NCBI GenBank assembly: GCA_028714475.1
Contig: JAQTNC010000011.1
Span: 5,804-44,857 of the forward strand
Direction: 5' to 3'
DNA length: 39,054 nt
Source of the DNA: Patescibacteria group bacterium
GTDB lineage: Bacteria; Patescibacteriota; Patescibacteriia; SG8-24
Position numbers and translations under genes: made by a program. Positions 31,013 to 39,054 of the stretch are shown here, piece by piece (position 1 is the first letter of the stretch; every line of letters starts with the position of its first letter). The notes under the pieces are model-generated. The model saw only the letters and a program-made list of their open reading frames with translations. It searched no databases and was not told the DNA's origin.

Positions 31013-34000
31013 ATGAAAAACCTTCCCGCCAAACTGACCGCTCTCAAGAACCGACTCGTCGCCGGCTGGCTTGGTGTGTCGCGGCAGCGCGGTTTCAAGA
31101 TCAGCGCGATCGTCTTGACCGTAGCCGCCGCCGTCCTCCTCGCCGCCCACCCGACGTTCGCGGCCGGGGATTTCATCAAGGACGCCACCATCACCATCAT
31201 CGGCTGGGTCGCCCAGGTCGTCGTGACCTTCTTCGGCTGGATCATCATCACCATCATCCCCAGCCTCATCGCCATCGCCAGCTACAACAATTTTGTGACC
31301 GCGCCGGCGGTCGGCGTCGGCTGGGTGCTCGTGCGCGACATCTGCAACATGTTTTTCGTGCTGATCCTGCTGGTGCTGGCTTTCGGCACGATTCTCGGCG
31401 CGGATTCCTACAGCATCAAGGGCGGGAACCTGACGAGGCTCCTCATCATGGCGATCCTCATCAATTTCTCGCGGACCATCTGCGGCCTGCTCATTGACCT
31501 CTCGCAGGTCATCACCCTCACTTTCGTGAGCGGCTTCAAGGAGGCGGCGGCCGGCAATTTCATCAGCGCCCTCAAGATTGACCAGGTCCTGCAGAGCGCC
31601 GCCAGCCAGTCAGAAGCGGCGGATTTCATCGCCGTCGTCACCTCGCTCATCCTGGCCATGGTCATGACCGGCATCGCGCTCTTCGTCATCATCATGATCA
31701 CGGTGGCGTTCGTCGTGCGCATTGTCTATCTTTGGCTGCTGGTCGTCCTGTCGCCGGCCGCCTTTTTTCTGCGCGCGGTGCCCGGCGGCGCGGGCAAGTT
31801 TTCCGACTGGTGGAACCGCTTCGTGAGTCAGCTCGTCGGCGGGCCGGTGTTGGCCTTCTTCCTGTGGCTCTCCTTGGTTTCCGTCCAGCAGGGCGACATC
31901 GCCGGCGGCCTGACCGTCCAAGGCACTGGTGAATCGTTCGGTTCCGTCGTTTCCGCGACCTTCGACAGCCAAGCACTCGCCCAATACATCATCGCGGTCG
32001 GCCTCCTGCTGACCGGACTTATGATTGCCAAGCAGGTCGGCGGCGAGTCCATGGCCGTCGGGAGTCAGGCCGCCACCTACGTCAAGGGCCAGGCCCAGCG
32101 GGCCGCGTCGTGGGCCGGACGCAAGGGTTGGGAGGCGACCAAGGCCACCGGCGGCGTTCTCGCGGACAACATCAAGATTCGTGGCGGCAAAGAGGTTTTC
32201 AACGAGAAGACCGGGCAATGGGAAAAGGAAAGGGTGTCGCTGCGGGCTTACGCCAAGACCGGGTACGAGAAGGGGAAGAAAGCCGTCGTCACCTCCGGCG
32301 TCGGCCGCGCCGTTGGTTTGGACAAGGAACACACGGAGCGCAGGCGGACCGAGGAACAGATCAAGGCTTACGAGGGCCGCGGCATGACCGTCCAGGCGAA
32401 CCAGCTCAAAAAGGAGGCTTACGGGAAAGAGGTGGAACATCTCAAGAAGATGGGCATCACGAGGGAATCCTTGTATCAGGAATACGAGAGAGAAAGCGCC
32501 GCCAATCCCGGTTCCATCAGGCAAAAGGCACTCACCATCATGATGGCCGGCGAAGGCCGGTTCAACGGGCAATACGGCAAGATGAAGGATCTGTCGGGCA
32601 ATGACTTGACCATGCTCGCGATGATGAAGGCGGCGTCCAAGGACAAGGGCGACGAGTTGGCCGAAATCGACCAGACGCAAAGCGACGAAGGCGTCCAGAA
32701 GCAGATTGCCGACATGCTCATCGGCAGCGACAAATCCAAGCGCGCTCGACTGATGACCCAGTTTGCCAACGGCGTGGCGGTGGGCGCCGACAACAAGCCC
32801 AAGAACGAGTTGGCCACCAAGGGCCTCGCGGCCATCGACGGCTCCATGTTCCGGGCGCAAGACAAACAGCTTCAGGAGCGCCTGTTGGGCGCTTTGGAGA
32901 TAGCGGTCAAAACCGGCCAGATGACCCAGGCCGAAGCCGATAAGCGCGCCAGTGGCTGGGGCACAACGCGGCTCACGGGTGCCAAGGCCCAGGAGGCTGT
33001 GGACAAGATGGATCGAGGCCGGTTGACGGACATGGGTCTTCTGCTCGGTTCCGGCCGGCTCAACCGCGCCTTCACGAGTTACGATGAGGCGACCGCCACC
33101 TTCAAGGACGACGAGGAACGGGACCTTTACGAGAGGTTCGTCGCCGCCAAGGAGGGCAACGGCCGGATGATCATCCAGAATACCAAGGCCGATGCCTTGG
33201 TGGAGAACGGCGGGGTTAATGACCTGGCCATCGGCGCTTTCAGCAACATTAAGGTCGGCGGCACGGACAAGGACGGCAAGGCATTGCCTAACGAGATACT
33301 CGAAATGGTCAAAGGCAAGAATGGCGCCGTGAGCCCCGATAACGTCTTCGCCACGCTTCAGGCCGCGCGGGGCTTGGCCAACGCAGGTGACACGGAACTG
33401 CAGGGCGTCGTCGACAAGCGTTGGGATGTCATCGAGAAGCGCTTCACTGATTTGCTTGACGCGGACATCGAGCGGGAAGTGGAAGAATATCGGAAGAAGT
33501 TCCCCAACGCGACAGACGATGATTTGCAGATTGTGCGTGACACCCATGTAACGAGCGGCGCGTACCAGAATCTCTTTACCGCAGAACGGCAGAAAGCCGA
33601 TCAGCAGAAGCAGGTAGTCCAACAGCGCGTCTTCGCTGCCCGCCAGAACGCCCGTGACATCGTTGATTCGCAGGATAACGGAACGCTCGGCATGGTGACC
33701 AAGGGCCTTACCTACAAGGCAAAAGCTTTCCGGGAAGCCAAGAGCGTTGGCGGCACGGTTTTGAAGGGGGCGGCTCTGACTTACGCCGCGCCTGCCGTCG
33801 CCGCCGCAGCCGTCGCGGCTCCGGTGACGGCGGCCGTGGTGGCCGGCGCGGCACTTATCGGCAAGTCGCTCAAGGACAAGGTGACGAAGGAGATGACTAG
33901 GCAAGCCGATGTCGCCGCCAAAGAGGCCGAGAAGGTCAAAAAGGCTGGCGGTACTCCAGAGCCGCCCAAGACCGGACTTAGTGCCGTCGCGTCGGCAGTC

Positions 34001-34084
34001 GGCGCCGTGGTCGCTCCAGGCGGCGCTGGTCGAACAATATCCAGGACAGGACGGCGGGCTCGTCGGTTTGTCTCCAAGATTTAA
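31013..34084 (+). CDS. VirB6/TrbL-like channel protein
   Basis: This 1023-residue protein belongs to the VirB6/TrbL-like inner-membrane channel family of type IV secretion. A first hydrophobic segment with FAAGD (about 28-47) may be a signal or helix. Further helices lie near residues 54-80, 98-122, 134-160, 200-250 (long hydrophobic pair), 270-285 and 315-332. The remaining 690 residues are soluble, charged and helical, apart from a low-complexity Ala/Val segment near 910-940 that may be another hairpin. It ends in a basic tail (TGRRARRFVSKI). VirB6 proteins form the inner-membrane core of the channel. The large cytoplasmic domain is far beyond the usual VirB6 length. ATG 31013 was chosen since an upstream ATG at 30968 would translate the palindrome. 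Confidence 0.85.
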   Translation: MKNLPAKLTALKNRLVAGWLGVSRQRGFKISAIVLTVAAAVLLAAHPTFAAGDFIKDATITIIGWVAQVVVTFFGWIIITIIPSLIAIASYNNFVTAPAVGVGWVLVRDICNMFFVLILLVLAFGTILGADSYSIKGGNLTRLLIMAILINFSRTICGLLIDLSQVITLTFVSGFKEAAAGNFISALKIDQVLQSAASQSEAADFIAVVTSLILAMVMTGIALFVIIMITVAFVVRIVYLWLLVVLSPAAFFLRAVPGGAGKFSDWWNRFVSQLVGGPVLAFFLWLSLVSVQQGDIAGGLTVQGTGESFGSVVSATFDSQALAQYIIAVGLLLTGLMIAKQVGGESMAVGSQAATYVKGQAQRAASWAGRKGWEATKATGGVLADNIKIRGGKEVFNEKTGQWEKERVSLRAYAKTGYEKGKKAVVTSGVGRAVGLDKEHTERRRTEEQIKAYEGRGMTVQANQLKKEAYGKEVEHLKKMGITRESLYQEYERESAANPGSIRQKALTIMMAGEGRFNGQYGKMKDLSGNDLTMLAMMKAASKDKGDELAEIDQTQSDEGVQKQIADMLIGSDKSKRARLMTQFANGVAVGADNKPKNELATKGLAAIDGSMFRAQDKQLQERLLGALEIAVKTGQMTQAEADKRASGWGTTRLTGAKAQEAVDKMDRGRLTDMGLLLGSGRLNRAFTSYDEATATFKDDEERDLYERFVAAKEGNGRMIIQNTKADALVENGGVNDLAIGAFSNIKVGGTDKDGKALPNEILEMVKGKNGAVSPDNVFATLQAARGLANAGDTELQGVVDKRWDVIEKRFTDLLDADIEREVEEYRKKFPNATDDDLQIVRDTHVTSGAYQNLFTAERQKADQQKQVVQQRVFAARQNARDIVDSQDNGTLGMVTKGLTYKAKAFREAKSVGGTVLKGAALTYAAPAVAAAAVAAPVTAAVVAGAALIGKSLKDKVTKEMTRQADVAAKEAEKVKKAGGTPEPPKTGLSAVASAVGAVVAPGGAGRTISRTGRRARRFVSKI

Positions 34085-34094
34085 TCCTTGAATT

Positions 34095-35390
34095 ATGGCT
34101 GAAGACAGCAACCAACCAAGCGTTTCCCCGACAGAACCGACCGTGCCGGTTGCTTCTGGTCAGCCGGCAGCAGTCGATTCGATGACTGATGAGGAAGAAC
34201 TATCGGTTTTGGAGCTGCTTGAGACGGTGCCACCGGCCGTCAAGGAATATTTGCTCGACCAGAAAACGACGAACCGCCGGACCGAGATCTACAAGGCCTT
34301 CAAGCTGACCGCCGAGGAGTCGGACATCGCCATTTACGTGGAGATGGCCGTGTTCTTCGGCATGGTGCCGCTGGCCGAATTCCCGGATACGCTGTATAGA
34401 AGCCTGCCGTGGCCGGATAGTGAGGAAGACAAGGCGGCGGAATTGGCCGCGGAAATCATGGGCCAGATGATGTTGCCGGCGGATCCCTATTTGGGCGACG
34501 TCAGCAAGGTCATCACCGGCCTTGGCTTCGATCCGGCGGAATATCCTGCTATCGAAAAAATCAAACTGGCTCGGCAGACTTACGCCCAGGCGGCGAGCGA
34601 CACCGTCGGCAAGGCAGCCATCGAAAATCTTGACCACGAGGCCAGACATCGGCTGGAAGGCGTGGTTGAATCCCTCCTGCGCGGCGTTCGGGTTCCGTCC
34701 GGGGCCATCGAAGCCATGACCAAGCCGCGCAAGATCGGCGGCGCGGGCCTTGATGACGCCAACGCCCAAGTGCTGGTCACTTTGGCCCAGGAAATCGTGG
34801 GCGGAACGGTGTTGGTTGACGAGGAGCCAAACGTCGAGGAAACCGCGTCGGCCCCGTCGGCCACGCCCCTGCCGCCGGACGCCGAGAAGATTCGCCAGAT
34901 TTACGCGGGGACGGAATCGGAACGCGGCCTCTTGGAACAGCGACGCCAGACGCTTCTGGCTGACGGCCAAAGCGACGCGCTGGCCATGCGGCGCAAGCTG
35001 AAAGAGGTTCTCCAACCGACGGACATCGTTGAACCGGAGATGTGGTTGGTCACGGCCGCCCTGTTCATGGTGGCCGAAAGCGGCGATCTCCTGGCCGCCG
35101 TCACCGAGGACAAGTGGTTTCAGGACATGATTCTGAAGGCACTCCACGAACAGGAACGGGGGACAGACGCGGAGCTATTCAAGGAAAAGCCGGAAGATCC
35201 GCGGTTCATGAACCTTTTCCTGCAGTTGGTGTTGCGGCGTTATGCCGGTCACTCGATGGCTGACTCCGCCCGTTTCGGCTTGCGCGTCATCAACCTCCTC
35301 AAGAAACAAGGCCACCCTGAATACGGCTCGCTCACGGCTTTCGACATGCGCGACATGCGTTTCCGCTGGCTGAAGCCGGAGATAATCTAA
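34095..35390 (+). CDS. Secretion-operon protein of unknown function (soluble, 431 aa)
   Basis: This 431-residue acidic protein has no signal peptide or helix long enough for a membrane segment. It has a Pro/Ser/Thr-rich N-terminal tail (about 30 residues), then a helical body. Segments such as LLETVPPAVKEYLLDQKTTN resemble VirB4-neighbouring, CPR-specific proteins only by context. A linker near residues 240-260 (EETASAPSATPLPPD) separates two helical halves. I do not recognise a family. It is 10 bases after virB6 and 5 bases before the next gene, so it is cotranscribed. It is probably a cytoplasmic component or chaperone of the system. Confidence 0.75.
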   Translation: MAEDSNQPSVSPTEPTVPVASGQPAAVDSMTDEEELSVLELLETVPPAVKEYLLDQKTTNRRTEIYKAFKLTAEESDIAIYVEMAVFFGMVPLAEFPDTLYRSLPWPDSEEDKAAELAAEIMGQMMLPADPYLGDVSKVITGLGFDPAEYPAIEKIKLARQTYAQAASDTVGKAAIENLDHEARHRLEGVVESLLRGVRVPSGAIEAMTKPRKIGGAGLDDANAQVLVTLAQEIVGGTVLVDEEPNVEETASAPSATPLPPDAEKIRQIYAGTESERGLLEQRRQTLLADGQSDALAMRRKLKEVLQPTDIVEPEMWLVTAALFMVAESGDLLAAVTEDKWFQDMILKALHEQERGTDAELFKEKPEDPRFMNLFLQLVLRRYAGHSMADSARFGLRVINLLKKQGHPEYGSLTAFDMRDMRFRWLKPEII

Positions 35391-35395
35391 CGGCT

Positions 35396-36796
35396 ATGGC
35401 GGACCAGTCCTGGCTTACGGATCTGCTGGATGAGGATATCCCGGTCATTGACCGGGCTGGTCAGACGCGCCAACTCAAGGATTTGGCCGCCGCGCCTTCC
35501 GCCCCAATCGCCAAACAGGCCGAACCGGCCGCGGCTCCGCCACCTCCGGCACCGGTTGTAGAAAAGCCGCCAGTTGAAGAAAAGACGCCGCCGGCACCGC
35601 CGGCCTCACCAGCGGTCAAGCCGCCGACCGTCATCAAGCCAGAATCCGAAGCCGAGAGCGATGATGCCACCTTGTTGGCCGGCGTGACCGCGGCGGTCGG
35701 TTCGGTTTTGGGCGATGAGGCCAGCCAGCGTCATTTTGTCACGGCGGCGCGGCTGTATTTTCGCGACCTGCGCGACGCCCTCGAAACCAAGTCCAAGTTC
35801 ACCATGCCCGTCGCGAGCGGCGGTTTGGGATTGTCCGACGAACAGGCGGAAAAAGTGATGGCGTTTTTGGTGGCCAAGGAGGGTGCCAAGCGAACCGGCG
35901 AGGAAACCAAGTCTAAGTTGGATAAACAGCGTTTTGTCGCTGAACAGACGGAAAAAATCGACCGACAGATGGTTGAGGAAGAGACCAAGGAACAGCAGAA
36001 GTTGGACGAGATGTTCGGTCGCCTGACGGCCAAAGTGACGGTCACGGCCAAGCCGACCAAACACGCCCCAGCCGCGGTTGTTGAGCCAGCCCCGCCGCGC
36101 TTGTCCTTACCGCCCCGCGTCATTCAGGTGGTGGCGGTCGAAAAGCCGGCGCCCAAGGCGGCGGAAAAAAAGGAAATGCCGCCCTCTCCAGCCCCAGCCG
36201 AAACGAAAAAGCCGGTTGCGCCCGCCCCCACGCCTTCCATTCGTCAGGAAGCCTCTGCCCCCGTCCTCCAACCAGTCATCCCCGCGGCAACGCCAGCCGC
36301 CAAGCCCATCCTTTATAAGGAAGAGGCGGCGGTGGCCCCGAAGCCGGCTCCAGCCGTGCCGCCTCCTCCGCCGACCGTCGCCCCGCCGCCACCGGTGGCC
36401 AAACCGACGCCGCTCATGTCCCCAACTTCGGCCGCCAAGAGCGTTATGACCGACGTCAAGGCGGCGCCGAAGCTCGTCGGCCCGATTGAGGAACTGCGCT
36501 CGCTCACGGTCAAGGATTTCCGCCGGCTTTCCCGCGATCCGCACGAAGCGACGCTCAAGATCCGCGACAAGATTGACCTGCTCGAGGACCAGTCCTTTGA
36601 GGCCCGCACGGCCGGCGTCAAGGCTTGGCAGGAAAGCGGCATCAACAAGCTGTACCTGGAGATTCTGCGGCAGAGCCTTGAAGGGAGACCGATTTCGGAG
36701 CTTATGGCCGAGCGCGAAGCCAAGGGCGAACTGATCCTGGAAAAGGCCGAATTTGATGCCATCATGGAGCTGAATCGGAAACTGCGGTTTGGCTAG
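35396..36796 (+). CDS. Secretion-operon protein with Pro/Ala-rich linkers and a coiled coil
   Basis: This 466-residue soluble protein is modular. The N-terminal motif WLTDLLDEDIPVIDRAGQTR is followed by a Pro/Ala linker (about 40-85) and a helical domain (about 90-150). Next come a coiled coil with EQTEKIDRQMVEEETKEQQK (about 170-205), a long Pro/Ala/Lys-rich stretch (about 220-350) and a C-terminal helical domain (GPIEELRSLTVKDFRRLSRD onwards). The N- and C-terminal motifs may be docking segments, with the Pro-rich parts acting as spacers. Nothing links it to a known family. It lies in the operon directly after the 34095 gene, with a 5-base gap. Confidence 0.75.
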   Translation: MADQSWLTDLLDEDIPVIDRAGQTRQLKDLAAAPSAPIAKQAEPAAAPPPPAPVVEKPPVEEKTPPAPPASPAVKPPTVIKPESEAESDDATLLAGVTAAVGSVLGDEASQRHFVTAARLYFRDLRDALETKSKFTMPVASGGLGLSDEQAEKVMAFLVAKEGAKRTGEETKSKLDKQRFVAEQTEKIDRQMVEEETKEQQKLDEMFGRLTAKVTVTAKPTKHAPAAVVEPAPPRLSLPPRVIQVVAVEKPAPKAAEKKEMPPSPAPAETKKPVAPAPTPSIRQEASAPVLQPVIPAATPAAKPILYKEEAAVAPKPAPAVPPPPPTVAPPPPVAKPTPLMSPTSAAKSVMTDVKAAPKLVGPIEELRSLTVKDFRRLSRDPHEATLKIRDKIDLLEDQSFEARTAGVKAWQESGINKLYLEILRQSLEGRPISELMAEREAKGELILEKAEFDAIMELNRKLRFG

Positions 36797-36823
36797 AAAC
36801 CCCGCCAATTCGAAGCCGGGTTG

Positions 36824-36832
36824 TGATATACT
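36824..36832 (+). promoter_or_regulatory. Possible internal extended -10 promoter before PrgI
   Basis: TGATATACT (36824-36832) is an extended -10, TG-A-TATACT. No good -35 is seen at 17 bp. It would give separate expression of the PrgI-VirB4 half of the operon, and lies in the 199-base spacer. Confidence 0.4.
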
Positions 36833-36866
36833 AGGAATGTCAGGAACAGTCGGTCAAGGGTTCTTA

Positions 36867-36995
36867 ACTGACCACTGACAATCTTTTCTCCCCCGAAGGC
36901 TCCACCCCTTTTCTCCCCCGAGCGGAGCGAAGCGGAGTCGAGGGGCAGGCCCTCCACAAGGTCGGGCCAGAAAAACGGCCACTGACCACTGACAA
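36867..36995 (+). repeat. CTGACCA heptamers flanking a palindromic repeat, upstream of PrgI
   Basis: ACTGACCACTGACAA occurs at 36867-36881 and again at 36981-36995, directly against the prgI ATG. Between them lies a palindromic repeat (CCCCCGAGC at 36915-36923 and GTCGAGGGG at 36937-36945, with GGTCGGGCCAGAA at 36960-36972). Two repeat families thus nest here and take the place of a ribosome-binding site. Confidence 0.8.
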
Positions 36996-37421
36996 ATGCG
37001 CTACGTTGTCCCCCAATTCATTGACGTCGAGGACAAGATTATCGGGCCAATCACGACCCGACAGTTTCTCATCCTGCTGGCGACTTCCTTCATCGGCTTT
37101 ATCACCTATAAGCTGGTGGATTTCACCCTTTTTCTCGTCCTGGGAATAATGGAGCTCATCATCGGCGGGGTCTTGGCGTTTTTCCGCGTCAACGGTCAGC
37201 CTTTCCACTTCTTCATGCTGAACGTCGTTCAGACGCTCCGCCGCCCCCAGTTGCGCCTGTGGGACAAGCAATACCTTGACGGCGAATTACGGGAAATCAT
37301 GAAAGCGCCACCGCCGCCGCCACCGCCGAAGCGCATTCGCAAGGAATCGCTGGCCGGCGCCAAGCTCGGTGAGCTGTCGCTCATCGTCAATACGGGCGGC
37401 GTCTATAATCCGGAGGAGTGA
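36996..37421 (+). CDS. PrgI family protein (VirB3-like)
   Basis: This 141-residue protein has PrgI/VirB3-like architecture: a short N-terminal IDVEDKIIGPITTRQFLIL segment, then two adjacent helices (about 24-43 and 47-70), and a soluble C-terminal part. PrgI-type proteins are the VirB3-like partners of VirB4 in minimal, Gram-positive-style type IV systems. The tail carries a run of seven prolines flanked by Lys and Arg, longer than in typical members. The gene starts flush with the heptamer repeat and has no ribosome-binding site. It ends 3 bases before the next gene, whose GGAGGAG ribosome-binding site lies in its last codons. Confidence 0.88.
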   Translation: MRYVVPQFIDVEDKIIGPITTRQFLILLATSFIGFITYKLVDFTLFLVLGIMELIIGGVLAFFRVNGQPFHFFMLNVVQTLRRPQLRLWDKQYLDGELREIMKAPPPPPPPKRIRKESLAGAKLGELSLIVNTGGVYNPEE

Positions 37422-37424
37422 CGT

Positions 37425-38120
37425 ATGCAATCAAAGCAATTGGCCGGCTCGAAGCCCGGCCCAGCCACCCAACGCTATCTGGACATCGCCGAAGTCAAGG
37501 AGGACGTCGTGGTCCTGAAGGACGGCACCTTGCGCGCCGTGCTGTTGGCGTCGAGCATCAATTTCGCCCTGAAGTCCGAGGACGAACAGCAGGCCATCAT
37601 CTCCCAATACATCCAGTTCCTGAATTCGCTGGAATACCCCCTGCAGATAGTCATCCAGTCGCGGCGGCTGAACATCGACAAGTACCTGGAGCGGCTCAAG
37701 GAATCGGAGCGCAACCAGCAGAACGAGCTGCTGCGCGTGCAGATCGCGGATTACCGCGCTTTCGTGGCGGAGCTGGTGGACCTCGGTTCCATCATGCAGA
37801 AGTATTTTTTCGTCGTGGTGCCGTACAACCCGCTGTCTAACAAGCGCAAGAACTTCTTCAGCCGGCTTTCGGAAGCCTTCTCGCCGGCCGTTTCGGTCCG
37901 GCTGGCCGAGCAGCGGTTCCAGCAGCGGCGCAACGACCTGCTGACGCGCGTTGACCACCTCAAGGCCGCCCTGTCGAGCATGGGCATCAAGTCGGCGCAA
38001 CTCGATACGCAGGGGCTGATTGAGCTCTATTACCGCGTTTACAACCCGGAAACCTACGATTCGGAAAAAATCGTCGATACGGACAAGCTGCGCGTTACTG
38101 ATAACGTGACCATCGTTTGA
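37425..38120 (+). CDS. Detached VirB4/TraC N-terminal-domain protein
   Basis: This 231-residue protein matches the N-terminal domain region of VirB4/TraC-type ATPases, with no Walker motifs. VLKDGTLRAVLLASSINFAL is followed by SEDEQQAIISQYIQFLNSLE and PLQIVIQSRRLNIDKYLERL, then the KYFFVVVPYNPL strand and a C-terminal coil. In canonical VirB4 this domain is fused to the ATPase. Here it is a separate gene followed within 2 bases by a VirB4 with its own N-terminal portion. GGAGGAG at 37409-37417 is a good ribosome-binding site, in contrast to the rest of the operon. It is likely a structural subunit at the base of the machine. Confidence 0.8.
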   Translation: MQSKQLAGSKPGPATQRYLDIAEVKEDVVVLKDGTLRAVLLASSINFALKSEDEQQAIISQYIQFLNSLEYPLQIVIQSRRLNIDKYLERLKESERNQQNELLRVQIADYRAFVAELVDLGSIMQKYFFVVVPYNPLSNKRKNFFSRLSEAFSPAVSVRLAEQRFQQRRNDLLTRVDHLKAALSSMGIKSAQLDTQGLIELYYRVYNPETYDSEKIVDTDKLRVTDNVTIV

Positions 38121-38122
38121 TT

Positions 38123-39054
38123 ATGGCCTTCCAACCCAGCCAAGCCGGAACCGCCCCGCCGCCATCCGCGCCCACGCCCGCCCGCGGCGCCAAGCAGGTT
38201 GAGGCCGCGAAAACGGCGGCCGAACGACAGGTCCTCGAAGAGGAGCGGATCTACCGCAAGGGCGTCGTGGCGGTTCGCGACGTCATCGCCCCGGCGGGCA
38301 TGAAGGTCGAGCCGACCTTCATCACGCTCGGCGAAACCTTCGTGCGGACCATTTTCGTCGTCACCTACCCGCGCTACATTTCCTTGGGCTGGTTCTCGCC
38401 CATCATCAACATGAACACCACGCTGGATGTGTCCATGTTCTTCTATCCGGTGCCGGCGCACATCATCCTCAAGCAGTTGCGCAAGAAAGTCGGCACGCTC
38501 GAGGCGCAGATCGTCTCGGACGCGGAAAAGGGCGCGCCGCGCGACCCCATCCGCGAGACGGCGCTCCGGGACATCGAGGACCTGCGCGACAGCCTGTCGC
38601 AGGGCACGGAACACTTCTTCCAGTTCGCGCTGTACGTCACCGTTTACGCCAAGGACAAGAAGGAACTGGACAAGCTGACCGAGGACGTCGAGACGCTGTT
38701 CGGCGGAAAACTCATCTATTCCAAGCGGGTTTTCTACCAGGCGGAGCAGGGCTTCAATTCGACCATTCCGCTCGGCAACGACGAGCTCATGATCACCTTC
38801 AACATGAACTCCAGCCCGGTGGCGTCGTCGTTCCCGTTCATCTCCGCCGACCTGACGTCCGACAACGGCATCCTCTTCGGCATCAACCGCCACAACAACT
38901 CGCTCATCCTCTTCGATCGCTTCTCGATGCAGAACGCGAACTACGTCGTATTCGCGACTTCCGGCGCCGGCAAATCCTACGCGGTCAAGCTGGAGATTTT
39001 GCGGTCGCTCATGCTCGGCACCGAGGTCATCGTCATTGACCCGGAAATGGAGTA
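38123..39054 (+). CDS. VirB4-like secretion ATPase (cut off by the window end)
   Basis: The first 310 residues of a VirB4/TraC-type ATPase lie here, and the gene runs off the window edge. After a disordered Pro/Ala-rich start come the coupling domain (GETFVRTIFVVTYPRYISLG, DVSMFFYPVPAHIILKQLRK), a helical section with EHFFQFALYVTVYAKDKKEL, and the ATPase domain. Its Walker A is ATSGAGKS (A for the first G, common in this group, then Y). EVIVIDPEMEY follows, as the partial Walker B-like strand. VirB4 powers assembly and transport in type IV secretion and conjugation. The start ATG is 2 bases after the preceding stop. Confidence 0.9.
   Translation, partial: MAFQPSQAGTAPPPSAPTPARGAKQVEAAKTAAERQVLEEERIYRKGVVAVRDVIAPAGMKVEPTFITLGETFVRTIFVVTYPRYISLGWFSPIINMNTTLDVSMFFYPVPAHIILKQLRKKVGTLEAQIVSDAEKGAPRDPIRETALRDIEDLRDSLSQGTEHFFQFALYVTVYAKDKKELDKLTEDVETLFGGKLIYSKRVFYQAEQGFNSTIPLGNDELMITFNMNSSPVASSFPFISADLTSDNGILFGINRHNNSLILFDRFSMQNANYVVFATSGAGKSYAVKLEILRSLMLGTEVIVIDPEME

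Noticed and set aside
31610-34111. Minus-strand open frame of 833 codons opposite virB6
   Set aside because: It is again an antisense shadow, with no conserved motif. The plus-strand protein has clear helices and operon context.

Overview
This window looks like part of the chromosome of a GC-rich member of the Candidate Phyla Radiation (Patescibacteria), Uhrbacteria-like in flavour. That assignment is inference. It rests on a minimal PrgI/VirB4/VirB6 secretion locus with a giant Cys-rich exported protein, very short spacers, mostly Shine-Dalgarno-less ATG starts, small membrane proteins of unknown function, and no metabolic operons. UGA is used as a stop (several genes end in TGA and a release factor 2 is encoded), so the code is the standard bacterial one.

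Layout. 1-510: a small structured RNA with its own promoter and U-tract end, then a tRNA promoter, two broken tRNA-like segments and an intact tRNA-Val(UAC). 632-6640: small membrane proteins, a methyltransferase, YraN, an unknown anchored protein, NusA, the YidC insertase, a PRC-barrel protein, a 160-bp MITE-like hairpin, and an exported unknown protein. 6885-9848: a nucleotidyltransferase-fold protein carrying repeat insertions, an O-antigen-ligase-like protein, and a small acidic protein. 9926-12258: groES-groEL under a perfect CIRCE operator. 12340-20608: a zinc-ribbon protein (the only minus-strand gene called), a DUF4870-type protein, MarC, RF2, a sugar epimerase, TsaC, a P-loop kinase, two tandem MFS paralogues, and RsmA/KsgA. 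20620 to the end: a long type IV secretion-like operon made of a TSP3-repeat membrane protein, a 3165-aa secreted protein with about 170 cysteines, a VirB6/TrbL-like channel protein, two unknown soluble proteins, PrgI, a detached VirB4 N-terminal-domain protein, and the VirB4 ATPase, which runs off the window.

The secretion locus is the strongest candidate for an under-described system. VirB4 would supply ATP-driven energy. PrgI and VirB6 would form the inner-membrane complex. The TSP3 protein and the giant disulfide-rich protein, both predicted to face outward, would be the surface apparatus. Its promoter has an extended -10 followed at once by a 9+9 perfect inverted repeat ending one base before the start codon, so expression is probably switched at this point.

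The second theme is repeats. Period-7 (sometimes period-8) word arrays of at least four sequence families, and a GC-rich palindromic element of about 30-60 nt, fill many spacers. They also sit in frame inside two protein-coding genes, the nucleotidyltransferase and tsaC. Several arrays are inverted pairs that would fold into long RNA hairpins.
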